From assembly GCF_003265345.1 (NCBI RefSeq), contig NZ_QFWW01000005.1:1-64000 (forward strand): a stretch of 64,000 bases of DNA. The letters are read 5' to 3'. The DNA is from Lentzea terrae. Lineage in GTDB: Bacteria > Actinomycetota > Actinomycetes > Mycobacteriales > Pseudonocardiaceae. The notes beneath the pieces were generated by a model. It saw only the letters and a list, made by a program, of their open reading frames with translations, had not been told where the DNA came from and made no database searches. Each line of letters starts with the position of its first letter. Positions within the stretch are counted from its first letter, which is position 1. A program made the position numbers and the translations under genes. Below, piece by piece: positions 15,959-26,335 of the stretch.

Positions 15959-17799
15959 CGGACCTGCTTGGCCTTGCCCTCCAGCACTTCCTCGCGAGCG
16001 GCTGCGATCTCCGAACGGTGCGACGTCTCCGGCACGCCGACCTCCCACCACGCCCCGGCCTCCGTCCACGACGACGGATGCGTGCGGATCACCACGACGG
16101 CCGGGCGCTTCTCGGTGACTGCCACCTCGCGGGCCTTGCGGTAGGCGCCTTCGAGGTCGCCCAGCGAGGTCACGGGGAAGACCGCGCAGCCCATGGCGGA
16201 AGCGTGGGCGGCGAAGTCCGTGCGTGGTGGCTCGGCGTGGTTGGAGGTGCAGTCGGCGTAGAGGTTGTTGAAGCCCGCGCCGCCCTGGCCCGTTTGCAGG
16301 CGGTGGATCACCGCATAGCCGTCGTTGTCGCAGACGACGGCTACGAAGCCGTGGCCTGCGAAGGCTGCTGAGAAGAGTTCCGAGTTCAGCATCAGGTACG
16401 AGCCGTCGCCGAGCAGCGTGGTGACCACGCCCTCGGTGTGGGCGATGGCTGCGCCCCAGGCTCCGGCCAGTTCGTAGCCCATGCAGGAGAAGCCGTACTC
16501 GACGTCCATTGTGGACTCGCCGGTTGCGCGCCAGCCGCCGATCAGCTCGCCGGGCAGGCCGCCGGAGGCCGTCATCACGTAGTCGCGGGGGCCGCTCACG
16601 TCGTTGACCACGCCCACCACCTGGGCGTACGTGGGCAGGCTGGAGGAAGGCTTGCGCAGCGCGGAGATGTGGTCGTCCCACTTCGCGCGTTCGGTGCGGG
16701 CGCGGGCGGCCCAGGTGGTCGGGGCCTGCCAGGAGGCCAGCACGTCGGTCAGTTCGCGCAGGCCCTCGTCGGCGTCGGCGACCAGAGCGAACGAGCCGTG
16801 TTTGACGGCGTCGAAGCGGGCCGCGTTGAGGGAGATCATGTGTGCTGACGGGGAGAACACGGTCCAGGACGCGGTCGTGAAGTCCTGCAGGCGAGTGCCC
16901 ACTGCGATGATCAGGTCGGCCTCGCCGGCCAGGACGTTGGCCGAGGTGGAGCCGGTGATGCCCAACGGGCCGGCGTGCAGCGGGTGGTCGTGCGGGATCA
17001 GGGTGCGGCCGGCGGTGGTCTCCACGACGGGGATGTCGTGTTGTTCGGCGAAGCGCAGGGCGCGGCCGGCGGCTCCCGAGTAGCGGACGCCGCCGCCCAG
17101 GACCAGGAGCGGGCGGGACGAGGCGCGGATCGCGCGGGCGGCCTCGGCCAGAGCTTGCAGGTCGGGGCGCAACCGCAACGGGCGGTGGACCACCGGCTCG
17201 AACAGCGCGTCGGGGAAGTCGTAGGACTCGGCCTGGACGTCCTGCGGCAGGGCCAGAGTCACGGGGCCGCAGTCGGCCGGGTCGGTCAGGACGCGGGCTA
17301 CCTGCGGCAACGTTGAGAGCAGCTGCTCGGGGCGGGTGATGCGGTCGAAGTAGCGGCTGACCGCGCGGAACGCGTCGTTCACGGTCGCGGTCGGGTCGTG
17401 GAAGTGCTCGACCTGCTGCAGCACGGGATCGGGGGCGCGGCCGGTGAACGTGTCGCCCGGCAGCAGAAGAAGAGGCAGACGGTTCGCGTGGGCCACGCCG
17501 GCCGCGGTGACCATGTTCAGAGCGCCGGGGCCGATGGACGACGTGGCGACGCCCACCTGGCGGCGGTGCGTCGCCTTGGAGATGCCCACTGCGGCGAGGG
17601 CCATGCCCTGTTCGTTGTGGCCGCGCCAGACCGGCATGCGGTCGCGGACCTCTTCCAGAGCGTTGCCCAGGCCGAGCACGTTGCCGTGGCCGAAGATCCC
17701 GAACACGCCGGGGAACAGCGGCGCGTGCGAGCCGTCGAGCAGTTCGGTGCGCTGGGCCAGCATCCAGCGGACCAGTGCCTGCGCGGTCGTCAGCTTCAC
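15946..17799 (-). CDS. iolD: 3D-trihydroxycyclohexane-1,2-dione hydrolase
   Basis: 617 residues from a GTG at 17799 that overlaps the iolB stop (GTGA). A ThDP-dependent enzyme: N-terminal pyrimidine domain with GVFGIFGHGNVLGLG and catalytic-type Glu in RGHNEQGMA, a central Rossmann-like domain (RPLLVLGGGVRYSG), and a C-terminal PP domain with the GDGSYLML...NDGY motif that binds Mg-ThDP. IolD opens the ring of THcHDO to give 5-deoxy-glucuronate. It is the last gene of the nine-gene inositol operon. Confidence 0.95.
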   Translation of the reverse strand: MKLTTAQALVRWMLAQRTELLDGSHAPLFPGVFGIFGHGNVLGLGNALEEVRDRMPVWRGHNEQGMALAAVGISKATHRRQVGVATSSIGPGALNMVTAAGVAHANRLPLLLLPGDTFTGRAPDPVLQQVEHFHDPTATVNDAFRAVSRYFDRITRPEQLLSTLPQVARVLTDPADCGPVTLALPQDVQAESYDFPDALFEPVVHRPLRLRPDLQALAEAARAIRASSRPLLVLGGGVRYSGAAGRALRFAEQHDIPVVETTAGRTLIPHDHPLHAGPLGITGSTSANVLAGEADLIIAVGTRLQDFTTASWTVFSPSAHMISLNAARFDAVKHGSFALVADADEGLRELTDVLASWQAPTTWAARARTERAKWDDHISALRKPSSSLPTYAQVVGVVNDVSGPRDYVMTASGGLPGELIGGWRATGESTMDVEYGFSCMGYELAGAWGAAIAHTEGVVTTLLGDGSYLMLNSELFSAAFAGHGFVAVVCDNDGYAVIHRLQTGQGGAGFNNLYADCTSNHAEPPRTDFAAHASAMGCAVFPVTSLGDLEGAYRKAREVAVTEKRPAVVVIRTHPSSWTEAGAWWEVGVPETSHRSEIAAAREEVLEGKAKQVRYLG

Positions 17800-18683
17800 T
17801 TCACTCGCCCCTCTGCGGTCGTGACCGGGCAACGCGGGTCCAGTTCCTGGTCGGCCCAGCTGTCGCGGACCCAGGTGTGCGCCGGGTCGTCGCAGAACGC
17901 CATGGACCGAGCTGCACCAGGCCCGGCCAGCACGTTCAGGTAGTACATGGGGTAACCCGGCGCCGCGACGCACGGACCGTGGTAGCCGCGCGGGATCAGG
18001 AACACGTCGCCGTCGCGCACGGTCACGTCCTCGTCGATCGTGCCGTCGTCGGTGTACGTGCGGTGGAAACCGAAGCCGGTACGCGACGGCGTCACGCCAT
18101 CACGGTCGGCGATGCGGAAGTAGTAGATCTCCTCGTTCTCGACCTCACACGGCTCGGAAGAGTCGTGCTTGTGCGGCGGGTACGAGGACCAGTTGCCGTC
18201 CGGGGTGATCAGCTCGCACGCGTTGAGCTTGTCCGCGTGGTCCCACACGCCCGGCACGCCGAAGTTGGTGACCTGACGGGTCGCGTTGCCAGAGCCGCGC
18301 ACCTCGACCGGAACGCCGTCGGCCGGGCCGTACTTGGGCGTCAGGCGCTTTGCACAACGCGCCATCGGCAGCGCGACTTCGCATCCGTCCTCAGAGGACA
18401 GAACGACCGACGCGTCCCTCGGCACGTAGGCGAAGTCCGTGACGCGGGTGAACACCGAGTCACGGCCCTGCAGTTCGAATCTGAAGTCGTCGACCTCGAC
18501 CGTCAGCGATCCGGCCAGCGGCAGCACGAACGCCTCGTACTCGCCGGTCTCGATCGTGTGCACCCAGCCTGCCTCGATCCGCAGCACCCGCAGACCGGTG
18601 TAGGTCCAGCCCGCGTCCTCCGGCATCAGGTGGACGACCTCGGCCGCGGTCGAGAGCGTCCCGTGTGGACGGTGCAGGGTCAT
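17796..18683 (-). CDS. iolB: 5-deoxy-glucuronate isomerase
   Basis: 295 residues from the ATG at 18683, overlapping the previous gene by four bases (the open frame upstream is shadow). A bicupin with metal ligands in PPHKHD and a Glu in NEEIYYFRI, and the late strand DGDVFLIPRGYHGPC, all family hallmarks. It converts 5-deoxy-glucuronate to 2-deoxy-5-keto-D-gluconate. Confidence 0.95.
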   Translation of the reverse strand: MTLHRPHGTLSTAAEVVHLMPEDAGWTYTGLRVLRIEAGWVHTIETGEYEAFVLPLAGSLTVEVDDFRFELQGRDSVFTRVTDFAYVPRDASVVLSSEDGCEVALPMARCAKRLTPKYGPADGVPVEVRGSGNATRQVTNFGVPGVWDHADKLNACELITPDGNWSSYPPHKHDSSEPCEVENEEIYYFRIADRDGVTPSRTGFGFHRTYTDDGTIDEDVTVRDGDVFLIPRGYHGPCVAAPGYPMYYLNVLAGPGAARSMAFCDDPAHTWVRDSWADQELDPRCPVTTAEGRVK

Positions 18684-19585
18684 ACCGTGACTCCCTTGGC
18701 GGTACGCAGGATTTCGGCGGCGGCAGCGACGGCAGCGGCGACATCGCCGTCCGGCGGGTAGAGCAGCGCACGGCCGACGACCAGGCCGCGCACGGTCGGA
18801 TGGCGCAGCGAGCGGCCCCACGACGCGAGGTCGTCCTCGGGATTCGCGGACGGAACACCGCCGAGCACCAAGGCGGGCAATGCGGTGGTGTCCAGCACGA
18901 CTTCCGGCTCGTCCGGCGCAGGCAGCTTCAGCCAGGTGTATGCGGAGGTCGCACCCAGTCCCGCAGCCACGGCAGAGGCACGCGACAGGGCGGCGGAGTC
19001 CTTCTGCAGCACCAGCTTGTCGTTGTGATCACGCTTGTACGGCAACGGTTCGACCATCGCCATCAGGCCGTGCTCGGCGAGTTCCGTGACGGCCCGCGCG
19101 CAGCCTTCCAACGTCGGGATCGTGCCGGGGTCCGAGTCGACCAAACGCAGCAGCATCTTGCCACCGTCCAGCCCGAACGACGCGATGGACGACGCGTCGT
19201 AGGCGGTGAACCTGTCGTCGATCTCCCAGTCGGCACCGGCCAGGCCGCCGCGGTTCATCGACCCGATGACCACGCGCTCGTTCAAGCCGTCCAACAGCAG
19301 CAAGTCCTCGATCACGTCCGGTGTGCCGAGCACGCCGTCGACCGCAGGGTTCGCCAGCGCCGTCAGCAACCTGTCGAGCAGCGACCGCCGATCGGCCATC
19401 GCCAGCGGGTCGCCGCCGACGCCGAGAGCACCGCGAGCCGGGTGGTCCGCCGCGACCAGGAACAGCGTGGACTTGCCGTTCAGCAACGAGTTGCGCCGCT
19501 TGCGCGCCTGGTAGGCCCGCCTGATCGAGCCGGGATCCTCAGCCCGCCTCCACAGCAGTTCGCGCCACTGGCCATCAGTGATCAC
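18680..19585 (-). CDS. Cgl0159-family (beta/alpha)8 aldolase-like protein
   Basis: 301 residues. It matches the Cgl0159 group found in corynebacterial inositol clusters: N-terminal RAYQARKRRNSLL, a catalytic-looking barrel with LFLVAADHPARG, VVIGSMNRGG, FDGLDGGKMLLRL-type strand and MVEPLPY. In this operon it fills the otherwise missing step, cleavage of DKG-6-phosphate to DHAP and malonate semialdehyde (IolJ role). That assignment is inferred from context; no classical fba-type IolJ is present. The start overlaps iolC by four bases. Confidence 0.8.
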   Translation of the reverse strand: MITDGQWRELLWRRAEDPGSIRRAYQARKRRNSLLNGKSTLFLVAADHPARGALGVGGDPLAMADRRSLLDRLLTALANPAVDGVLGTPDVIEDLLLLDGLNERVVIGSMNRGGLAGADWEIDDRFTAYDASSIASFGLDGGKMLLRLVDSDPGTIPTLEGCARAVTELAEHGLMAMVEPLPYKRDHNDKLVLQKDSAALSRASAVAAGLGATSAYTWLKLPAPDEPEVVLDTTALPALVLGGVPSANPEDDLASWGRSLRHPTVRGLVVGRALLYPPDGDVAAAVAAAAEILRTAKGVTV

Positions 19586-20517
19586 AGCAACTCCTCGATC
19601 TCTTTCTGGTCCGGCATCGCGTCCGCACAGGCCAGCCGGGACGCCACGATCGCGCCGGCCGCGTTGGCGTAACGGGCGATCCGGACCGGGTCCCAGCCGG
19701 ACAGCAGGCCGTGCACCAGCGAACCGCCGAACGCGTCACCGGCACCGAGCCCGCACACGACCTCGACGGGGTTCGGCTCCACGGTCCAGCGGCCTTCCGG
19801 CGTGGCCACGAGAACGCCCTCCGCGCCCTTCTTGACCAGCGCCAGCGAGATTCCGTGCGACAGCAGGCGATCGGCGGCCTCGTCCGGGTCAGAAGTGCCG
19901 ACCGCGATCTCGCACTCGGTCCGGTTGCCCACCGCGACCGTCACGTGGTCGAGCATCCAGCTGATCTCGGCGCGAGCCGTCTTGACGTCCGGCCAGAACA
20001 TCGGCCGGTAGTCCAGGTCCAGCACGGTGTGCCCGTTGCGCGCCCGGCTCGCCAGCATCATCCGCTGGGTGCCACGTGCGGGTTCCGCGGAAACGCCGGT
20101 GCCCGTGACCCACAACAACGGGACGTCACGCACGAGCGACCACGGCACGTCTTCGTCGTCCAGCGTGAGGTCCGGCGCGATCGGCAGCCGGTAGAACAGC
20201 AACGGCGGGTCCGCGGGCGGGTTGAGCTCGCAGAACACCACCGGCGTCAGCAAGTCCGGTGACGTGCCGACGTATTCCGACGACACGCCAAAGCTTTCCA
20301 GCGCGGAACGAACGTAGGTGCCGAACCCGTCCGGTCCGACCTTCGTCAGCACACCCGCTCGACGGCCGAGCCGCGCGGCGGCGACCGCGACGTTGGTCGC
20401 GGTGCCGCCGAGCGACTTGGCGAACGTGCTGACCTCGGCCAGCGGCACCCCGGACTGCTCGGGGTAGAGGTCGACACCGACCCGGCCGACCGTCAGCACT
20501 TCCAGAGACGACGTCAC
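19582..20517 (-). CDS. iolC: 5-dehydro-2-deoxygluconokinase (PfkB family)
   Basis: 311 residues, GTG start overlapping the ABC ATPase stop. PfkB/ribokinase fold: the N-terminal GG signature in [18 protein letters not shown], and the C-terminal anion-hole motif [11 protein letters not shown] with the catalytic Asp. It phosphorylates 2-deoxy-5-keto-D-gluconate. Some IolC proteins carry a fused DUF2090 aldolase-like domain; here that domain is absent and the neighbouring Cgl0159 protein may replace it. Confidence 0.93.
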   Translation of the reverse strand: MTSSLEVLTVGRVGVDLYPEQSGVPLAEVSTFAKSLGGTATNVAVAAARLGRRAGVLTKVGPDGFGTYVRSALESFGVSSEYVGTSPDLLTPVVFCELNPPADPPLLFYRLPIAPDLTLDDEDVPWSLVRDVPLLWVTGTGVSAEPARGTQRMMLASRARNGHTVLDLDYRPMFWPDVKTARAEISWMLDHVTVAVGNRTECEIAVGTSDPDEAADRLLSHGISLALVKKGAEGVLVATPEGRWTVEPNPVEVVCGLGAGDAFGGSLVHGLLSGWDPVRIARYANAAGAIVASRLACADAMPDQKEIEELL

Positions 20518-21284
20518 GCCTCGACACCCCGCAGCTCGTGCGCCAGCGCTTCCAGCTCGGCGCCACCGGCCATCTGGCGGGTGAGCTCTTCGAGGCCGAT
20601 CTCCGACTTCTCGTACGAACCCAGCGCGCGGCCGCGCTTGAGCAGCAGGAACCGGTTGCCGACCGGGTAGGCGTGGTGCGGGTTGTGCGTGATCAGCACG
20701 ACGCCGAGGCCGCGATCACGCGCCTGGGCCACGTACTTCAGCACCACACCGGCCTGCTTGACGCCGAGTGCCGCGGTCGGTTCGTCCAGGATCAGCACCT
20801 TGGCGCCGAAGTACACCGCGCGGGCGATGGCGACGCACTGCCGTTCACCACCCGACAGCGTGCCGACCGGCTGCTCCACGTCCCGCAGGTCGATGCCCAT
20901 GTCGGACAACGCCTTCTTGGTGATCTCCCGGCCCTTGCGGCGGTCCAGGAAACCGAACCGGGTCGTCGGCTCCGAGCCCAGGAAGAAGTTGCGCCACACC
21001 GACATCAGCGGCACGACCGCGAGGTCCTGGTACACGGTCGCGATGCCGTGGTCCAGCGCCTCACGAGGCGACGAGAAGCGGATCTCGTTGCCCTCGACCT
21101 TGAACGAGCCCTGGTCGTGCTGGTGCACGCCGGCCAAGATCTTGATCAGCGTGGACTTGCCGGCGCCGTTGTCACCGAGCACGCAGGTGACCTCACCAGC
21201 GTTGACCACGGTGGACACCTCGCTCAGCGCGATGACGCTGCCATAGGTCTTGCCGATGTTCTCGACTTCGATCAGGGACGTCAT
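20514..21284 (-). CDS. Sugar (inositol) ABC transporter ATP-binding protein
   Basis: 256 residues from the ATG at 21284 (the longer frame is shadow of the permease). A single nucleotide-binding domain: Walker [11 protein letters not shown]-loop [10 protein letters not shown], signature LSGGERQ, Walker [12 protein letters not shown], and switch His in [10 protein letters not shown]. Most carbohydrate CUT2 ATPases are double-length; this one is the short, FrcA/XylG-like kind and should work as a homodimer. It energises inositol uptake. Confidence 0.92.
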   Translation of the reverse strand: MTSLIEVENIGKTYGSVIALSEVSTVVNAGEVTCVLGDNGAGKSTLIKILAGVHQHDQGSFKVEGNEIRFSSPREALDHGIATVYQDLAVVPLMSVWRNFFLGSEPTTRFGFLDRRKGREITKKALSDMGIDLRDVEQPVGTLSGGERQCVAIARAVYFGAKVLILDEPTAALGVKQAGVVLKYVAQARDRGLGVVLITHNPHHAYPVGNRFLLLKRGRALGSYEKSEIGLEELTRQMAGGAELEALAHELRGVEA

Positions 21285-22330
21285 CGCTTCACCCTTTCCG
21301 CCCGGCGCCGCAGCATGTTGTTCACCAGCACGGCCGCCAGCAGCATCACGCCGAGGAACAGCTGGAACCAGTCGCTGTTCCAACCGGCGTAGACGATGCC
21401 CTGCCGGGCCATGCCGAAGATCAGCGCGCCGATCGCAGCGCCCACCGCGGAACCGAAGCCGCCGGTCAGCAGACAGCCGCCGATGACCGCCGCGATGATG
21501 TACTGGAACTCGAGGCCGATGCCCTGGTTCGCCTGGACGCTCGCGTACCGCAGGATGTTGATCGAGCCGACCAGCCACGCCGCGAACGCCGTGGTCATGA
21601 ACAGCAGGATCTTCGACCGCACGACCGGCACACCGACCGCACGCGAGCTCTGCGCGGCACCACCGATCGCGAAGATCCAGTTGCCGAACTTGGTGCGCAC
21701 CAGGATGGTCGACGCGATGACGGTGAACAGCACCCACCAGATGATCGACACGTAGAAGCTGGTGCCGCCGATCTGGAACGTCGACGCGAACAGGAAGCCG
21801 GCCGACTCGTAGCCGGCCGTCTCCCGCATGCCCGACACCTGCACGCTGCCGGTCACCAGGCGCGTGACGCCGAGGTTGAGGCCCTGCAACGCGAGGAAGC
21901 TGCCCAGCGTGACGATGAAGCTCGGCAGGCCCGTGCGCATCACGAGCCAGCCGTTCAACGCGCCCACCGACAACGCGAAGGCGAGCGACACCAGCAACGA
22001 CAGCCAGACGTTGAGGCCCAGCTGGGTGGCGAGGAGAGCCGTGACGAGGGCGGTGGACGCGGTCATGACACCGGCGGACAGGTCGAACTCGCCACCGATC
22101 ATGAGCAACGCCACGGCGACCGCCATGATGCCGAGCATGGAGGCGTCGTCGAGCCAGGTGGCCGCACCGCCCAGGCTCAGGAACTGCTCGGTGACCACGG
22201 AGAAGAACAGGAACACGAGCAGTGCGCCGAGCAGGGCGCCGATCTCCGGACGCACGACCAACTGGTCGAGCAGCCTCGGCTTGCTCAGCCGTTCGTCGGC
22301 CGCCGGAGGCGCCTTTGCCGTCACGGTCAT
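21281..22330 (-). CDS. Sugar (inositol) ABC transporter permease, CUT2 type
   Basis: 349 residues from the ATG at 22330 (a GTG at 22342 is also open). About ten hydrophobic helices in the RbsC/FrcB pattern, with [13 protein letters not shown] and [22 protein letters not shown], the best conserved loop of this family. It forms the membrane channel of the importer. Preceded by an AAGGAG ribosome site that overlaps the stop of the binding-protein gene. Confidence 0.92.
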   Translation of the reverse strand: MTVTAKAPPAADERLSKPRLLDQLVVRPEIGALLGALLVFLFFSVVTEQFLSLGGAATWLDDASMLGIMAVAVALLMIGGEFDLSAGVMTASTALVTALLATQLGLNVWLSLLVSLAFALSVGALNGWLVMRTGLPSFIVTLGSFLALQGLNLGVTRLVTGSVQVSGMRETAGYESAGFLFASTFQIGGTSFYVSIIWWVLFTVIASTILVRTKFGNWIFAIGGAAQSSRAVGVPVVRSKILLFMTTAFAAWLVGSINILRYASVQANQGIGLEFQYIIAAVIGGCLLTGGFGSAVGAAIGALIFGMARQGIVYAGWNSDWFQLFLGVMLLAAVLVNNMLRRRAERVKR

Positions 22331-22345
22331 CTCTCCGCTCACTCC

Positions 22346-23329
22346 TTAGCGCTTGCCGGCCTTGGCGTACTCCGCGACCTTGTCCACATTGGACTTGTCG
22401 ACGAAGCCGGGACCGGTGAGGACGGGCTTGCCACCGCCGAGGGTGTTGGCGTTGTCCTTGAAGAGCTTCAGCATCACGATCGGCAGGTAGCCCTGCTCGT
22501 ACTGCTGCTGGTCGACGGCGAACAGCACGTCGCCCGCCTTGATCGAGGCGACCACGTCGGCGTTCAGGTCGAACGTCGCGACCTGCGCCTTCGAGCTCGC
22601 ACCCTTGATGGCGGACGCCGCGTTCACGGCGACCTGCGGGTTCAGCGCGAGCACGCCGTCAACAGCGGTGTCGGACTGCAGCTTGGCCTTGATGCGGGAC
22701 TCGATGTCGGTCGGGTTGCTGATGTCGACCTGGAGGTTCTCCACCGCACCGCCGAAACCGCTGCGGGCACCGTCGCAGCGCTGGTTGAGGCCCGTGTTGC
22801 CGGCCTCGTGGATCACGCACAGCAGCTTGGTCTTGCCGGCCGCCTTCAGCTTCTTGCCGGCTTCCTCGCCTGCGATCGACTCTTCCTGGCCGACGTGCGC
22901 CATGGCACCGAACTGCGCGCTCTTCGCGCTGCCGGAGTTGATCGTGATGACCGGGATGCCGGCCTTCACCGCGTTCTCGATGGACGTCTTCAGCGCGTCC
23001 GGGTTCGCCATCGACACCACGATGCCGCCGACCTTCTGCGACACGGCGTTGTCGATCAGCTTGGCCTGGGCGCCGGGGTCGCCATCGGAGTTGTAGGTGA
23101 CGCCGACGCCGAGCTGCTTGCCCGCGTCCTCCGCGCCGACCTTCACGACGCTCCAGAAGGCGTCGCCCGCGGTGCCGTGCGTGATCACCGCGACCTTCAG
23201 GTCACCGGAGGTCGGTGCGCTGTTGTTCTGCGTGCTCTGGTTGTTCGTACCAGTGGGACCGCTGCATGCGGCGAGTAGAGCAACACCGGCGAGAGCAACG
23301 CCCGCACGGATGACCAAGCGAGACTTCAT
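22346..23329 (-). CDS. Sugar (inositol) ABC transporter substrate-binding lipoprotein
   Basis: 327 residues with a lipoprotein signal (ALLAAC lipobox, Cys about 22) and a Ser/Thr/Asn-rich linker. The mature part is a periplasmic-binding-protein fold of the ribose/inositol class: [51 protein letters not shown], and [12 protein letters not shown]. It captures the sugar on the outer face of the membrane. Genomic context makes myo-inositol the likely ligand. Confidence 0.93.
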   Translation of the reverse strand: MKSRLVIRAGVALAGVALLAACSGPTGTNNQSTQNNSAPTSGDLKVAVITHGTAGDAFWSVVKVGAEDAGKQLGVGVTYNSDGDPGAQAKLIDNAVSQKVGGIVVSMANPDALKTSIENAVKAGIPVITINSGSAKSAQFGAMAHVGQEESIAGEEAGKKLKAAGKTKLLCVIHEAGNTGLNQRCDGARSGFGGAVENLQVDISNPTDIESRIKAKLQSDTAVDGVLALNPQVAVNAASAIKGASSKAQVATFDLNADVVASIKAGDVLFAVDQQQYEQGYLPIVMLKLFKDNANTLGGGKPVLTGPGFVDKSNVDKVAEYAKAGKR

Positions 23330-23343
23330 CGTCTCCAGTCCCT

Positions 23344-24204
23344 TCAGAGGATCTTTCCGAGGTGCGCGAGGCTGCGCGCGGTGTCCTTCAGTGGCTTGTC
23401 CACTGGACTTCCGTCCTTGAGCCGCGTGTCCTGCTCAAGCACGAACCATCCGGTGTAGCCCGCCTCTTGAACGAGCTGCACCAGCGCTTCCACGTCCACG
23501 TCGCCGTCCCCGAGCGGCACGTAGATGCCCTGTTCCACGGCATCGGTGTAACTGAGCTCGCCGCTGCGCACCTTCGCCGCGATCTCGTCACGCACGTCCT
23601 TGAGGTGCACGTGACCGATGCGGTCCGGGTAGCGGCGCGCCAGCTCGACCGGGTCCGTGCCACCGATGAGCAGGTGGCCGGTGTCCAGGCAGAGCTGGAG
23701 ATCGGAGTCCGCGAGGAACCGGTCGACCTCCGCCTCCCGCTCGACGTGGGTGCCCACGTGCGGGTGCAGCACGGTCTGCAAGCCGTGCGTTGCGGCGATC
23801 TCGCGGATCTTCGCGCAGGTGTCGACGAGGGTGTTCCACTCGTCGTCGGTGAGCTGCGGTCGTTCGTCGTAGCCGTCGAGACCCGTTGCGGCGGCGAGCA
23901 CGAGCACCTCGGCGCCACCGGCCTTGAGGATCGCGGCCACCCGATCGGCTTCGTCCAGAGTGGACTGGACGTCGGTGTGCAGCGTGACCGCGAGGAACCC
24001 GCCGACGAGCGTGAGCTCGAACTCGGTGAGCAGCGCCTTCAACGCCCTCGGGTCGGCCGGCAGGTAGTCGGGCGGACCGAGTTCGGTGGCCGCGAGGCCG
24101 AGCTCGTTCATCTCGTTGAGCACCGTCGTGGCGGGCAGGACGTTGCCCCAGCCCGGCACCTCGCACACGCCCCAGGAGATGGGTGCTCCAGCGATCTTGG
24201 CCAT
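23344..24204 (-). CDS. iolE: Inosose dehydratase (sugar phosphate isomerase/epimerase fold)
   Basis: 286 residues. TIM-barrel with the IolE opening APISWGVCEVPGWG, metal-ligand strands VLHPHVGTHVE, LCLDTGHLLIGG and IGHVHLKDV, and C-terminal WFVLEQD. It dehydrates scyllo-inosose to THcHDO. The ATG shares one base with the iolG stop, so translation is coupled. Confidence 0.92.
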   Translation of the reverse strand: MAKIAGAPISWGVCEVPGWGNVLPATTVLNEMNELGLAATELGPPDYLPADPRALKALLTEFELTLVGGFLAVTLHTDVQSTLDEADRVAAILKAGGAEVLVLAAATGLDGYDERPQLTDDEWNTLVDTCAKIREIAATHGLQTVLHPHVGTHVEREAEVDRFLADSDLQLCLDTGHLLIGGTDPVELARRYPDRIGHVHLKDVRDEIAAKVRSGELSYTDAVEQGIYVPLGDGDVDVEALVQLVQEAGYTGWFVLEQDTRLKDGSPVDKPLKDTARSLAHLGKIL

Positions 24205-25199
24205 CAGTTCCCCTCGATCTTCACAGGTGCGCCGCTGCGACGCGACTGCTCACACGCTTCGGCCAGGCGGAGGCTGATCAAACTCTCCCGCGCCGGTGAC
24301 GGGTTCGCGACTTCGCCCTTGATGACCTGCGTGAACAGGTTCATCTCGTTGACGTACGCGCGGTGGAAGCGCTCCGGGAAACCGGGGTAGGCATCCGGTC
24401 CGGCCACGTGACCGCCGGGCTCCAGCGAGTTCAGCGGGGTGCGCGGGTCGACACCGGCGACCAGCGAGTCCTTGCTGCCGAGCACCTCGATGCGGTGGTC
24501 GTAGCCGACCGGGTCGTGCCGGCCACCGGCCAGCGTGGCGTGCGCGCCGCCGGCGAACTTCAGCATGACGACCGCGTTGTCCACGTCGTCGGCGTCCGCA
24601 AACGCTTGGTGCACCAGGACCGAGCCGCTCGCGTAGACCTCGACGACGGGCTCGCCGACCAGCCACGGCACGCAGTCGAGGTCGTGGATCAGCAGGTCGC
24701 GGAAGATGCCGCCGGACGCCGGCAGGTAGGAGAAGTCCGGCGGGTTCGCGTCGTTGCCGACGGCCCTGACCAGGTAGATGTCACCGACCTCGCCCGCGCG
24801 GATCCGGCGGTTGAGCTCGTAGATGGCCGGGTCGAAGCGGCGCTGGAAGCCCACCAGTACCTCGACACCGGACTTCTCGACGTCCTCGACCAGCGCGGTC
24901 ATCTCGGCGAGGTCGCTCGCGATCGGCTTCTCGCACAGCGTGGGGACACCCTTGGCGATCGCCGCGCGCAACATCTCGGGGTGGGTGTTCGTCGGGGTGG
25001 CGAGCAGGACGCCGTCGACGTTGCCGAGCAACGTGTCGAGGTCGTCCACCGCCTTGGTCCCGGCGAGCTCAGCCGACGCCTGCGCTGCCCTTCCCGGCAC
25101 CGGGTCGAAGAGAAGCACCTCGTCGACTCGATCCAGTGCGGCGAGGTTGGTCGCATGCATGGTGCCGATCCTGCCGACACCCGCTACTCCGATCCGCAT
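24204..25199 (-). CDS. iolG: Inositol 2-dehydrogenase (Gfo/Idh/MocA family)
   Basis: 331 residues, first gene of the operon. Rossmann motif GVAGVGRIGTMHA at the N-terminus, the catalytic-lysine motif CEKPIA near residue 95, and the DLLIHDLDCVPWL segment with the active-site Asp/His pair. It oxidises myo-inositol to 2-keto-myo-inositol with NAD. The ATG at 25199 has GGGGAAA upstream. Transcription starts in the operator-bearing gap shared with lacI. Confidence 0.93.
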   Translation of the reverse strand: MRIGVAGVGRIGTMHATNLAALDRVDEVLLFDPVPGRAAQASAELAGTKAVDDLDTLLGNVDGVLLATPTNTHPEMLRAAIAKGVPTLCEKPIASDLAEMTALVEDVEKSGVEVLVGFQRRFDPAIYELNRRIRAGEVGDIYLVRAVGNDANPPDFSYLPASGGIFRDLLIHDLDCVPWLVGEPVVEVYASGSVLVHQAFADADDVDNAVVMLKFAGGAHATLAGGRHDPVGYDHRIEVLGSKDSLVAGVDPRTPLNSLEPGGHVAGPDAYPGFPERFHRAYVNEMNLFTQVIKGEVANPSPARESLISLRLAEACEQSRRSGAPVKIEGN

Positions 25200-25232
25200 C
25201 GCAGGTTTCCCCTGTTCATCGCAGAGATGTGT

Positions 25233-25262
25233 TAGAGCGCTCTATTGGTTGGAGCGCTCTAA
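25233..25262. promoter_or_regulatory. Paired LacI-family operators of the inositol island
   Basis: TAGAGCGCTCTA (25233-25244) is a perfect 12-bp palindrome. TGGAGCGCTCTA (25250-25261) is a second copy with one change. Their centres are 17 bp apart. AGCGCT-centred palindromes are the usual target form of LacI-family repressors. The sites lie between iolG and the lacI gene, so one protein can control both transcripts. Confidence 0.8.
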
Positions 25263-25333
25263 TGCTGTAGCTTCCGTCACACGGGTGTCAAGGGTGTGTT
25301 TCCCGCCCGTGACGTGAGGGGAGGTGGTTACCG

Positions 25334-26335
25334 GTGGTCAGACCGACGATGGAGGACGTGGCTCTGCGTGCGGGCGTGTCCCGCGCACTGGTGTCACTCG
25401 TGATGCGCAACTCACCCAAGGTGAGCGAGGCGCGACGCACGGCTGTGCTGAAGGCCGCGGAGGAACTGGGGTACTCGCCGCACGCGATGGCGCGTTCGTT
25501 GGCGTCACGCACGTCGACCGTGCTCGGCGTGATGGTGTCCGACCTGCACAACGCGTTCTTCGCGGAGGTCGTGGACGGCATCGACGAGGTCGCGCGCGAG
25601 CAGGGCTTCGACGTCATCATCAACACCGGTGGCCGCTCGCCTGCCCGTGAACGCCGTGCGCTGGAGTCGCTGCTGTCCTTCCGCCCGGCCGGGCTGATCC
25701 TGTTGTCACCTGTCGTTCCGGCGACAGCCATCGGGAAAGCCGCCGAACAGCTGCCGATCGTGCTCGTCGCCCGGTCGTCTCGGGTGTCCACCGTGGACAC
25801 GATCAACGACGACGGCGAGCAGGGTGCCCGGTTGGCGGTCGACCACCTGGTCTCCTTGGGGCACAAGCGCATTGCGCATTTAGACGGCGGTGAAGGCACG
25901 CAGGCCGGCCCTCGTCGGCGCGGCTACGTCGCCGCCATGGAAGCGCACGGTCTCGTGCCGCAAGTCGTGTCGTCCGAGTACACCGACGCGGCTGGTGCAC
26001 GGGCGATCCGTTCGCTGATCGAGTCCGATGCTCTGCCCACAGCCATCCTGTCCTGCAACGACTTCAACGCTGTTGGTGCGATCTCGGCGTTGGAAGACGC
26101 CGGACTGCGGGTGCCGCACGACGTCTCCGTTGTGGGGTACGACAACACTTCGCTGGCGGCGCTTCGCCACGTCTCGCTCACCACGATCGACCAGCCCCGT
26201 GCCGAGTTCGGCCGACTGGCTGCCGAGGCGCTCCTGCAACGGGTTCGTGAAGAGCGCACCGAACCCGTGCGCCATCTCCTCAATCCCTCTCTCGTCGTCC
26301 GCAACACGACAGCTCCCCCAGGAGGACCGCGTTGA
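25334..26335 (+). CDS. LacI-family repressor of inositol genes
   Basis: 333 residues. N-terminal LacI HTH (TMEDVALRAGVSRALVSLVM) with hinge helix (HAMARSLASRTS), then a periplasmic-binding-protein-like effector domain (VLGVMVSDLHNAFFAEVVDGID...ILSCNDFNAVGAI...VVGYDNTSLA). GTG start at 25334. It is divergent from the iol operon and couples directly to iolA (stop/start overlap), so it probably represses both and is released by an inositol-derived effector. Confidence 0.92.
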   Translation: MVRPTMEDVALRAGVSRALVSLVMRNSPKVSEARRTAVLKAAEELGYSPHAMARSLASRTSTVLGVMVSDLHNAFFAEVVDGIDEVAREQGFDVIINTGGRSPARERRALESLLSFRPAGLILLSPVVPATAIGKAAEQLPIVLVARSSRVSTVDTINDDGEQGARLAVDHLVSLGHKRIAHLDGGEGTQAGPRRRGYVAAMEAHGLVPQVVSSEYTDAAGARAIRSLIESDALPTAILSCNDFNAVGAISALEDAGLRVPHDVSVVGYDNTSLAALRHVSLTTIDQPRAEFGRLAAEALLQRVREERTEPVRHLLNPSLVVRNTTAPPGGPR

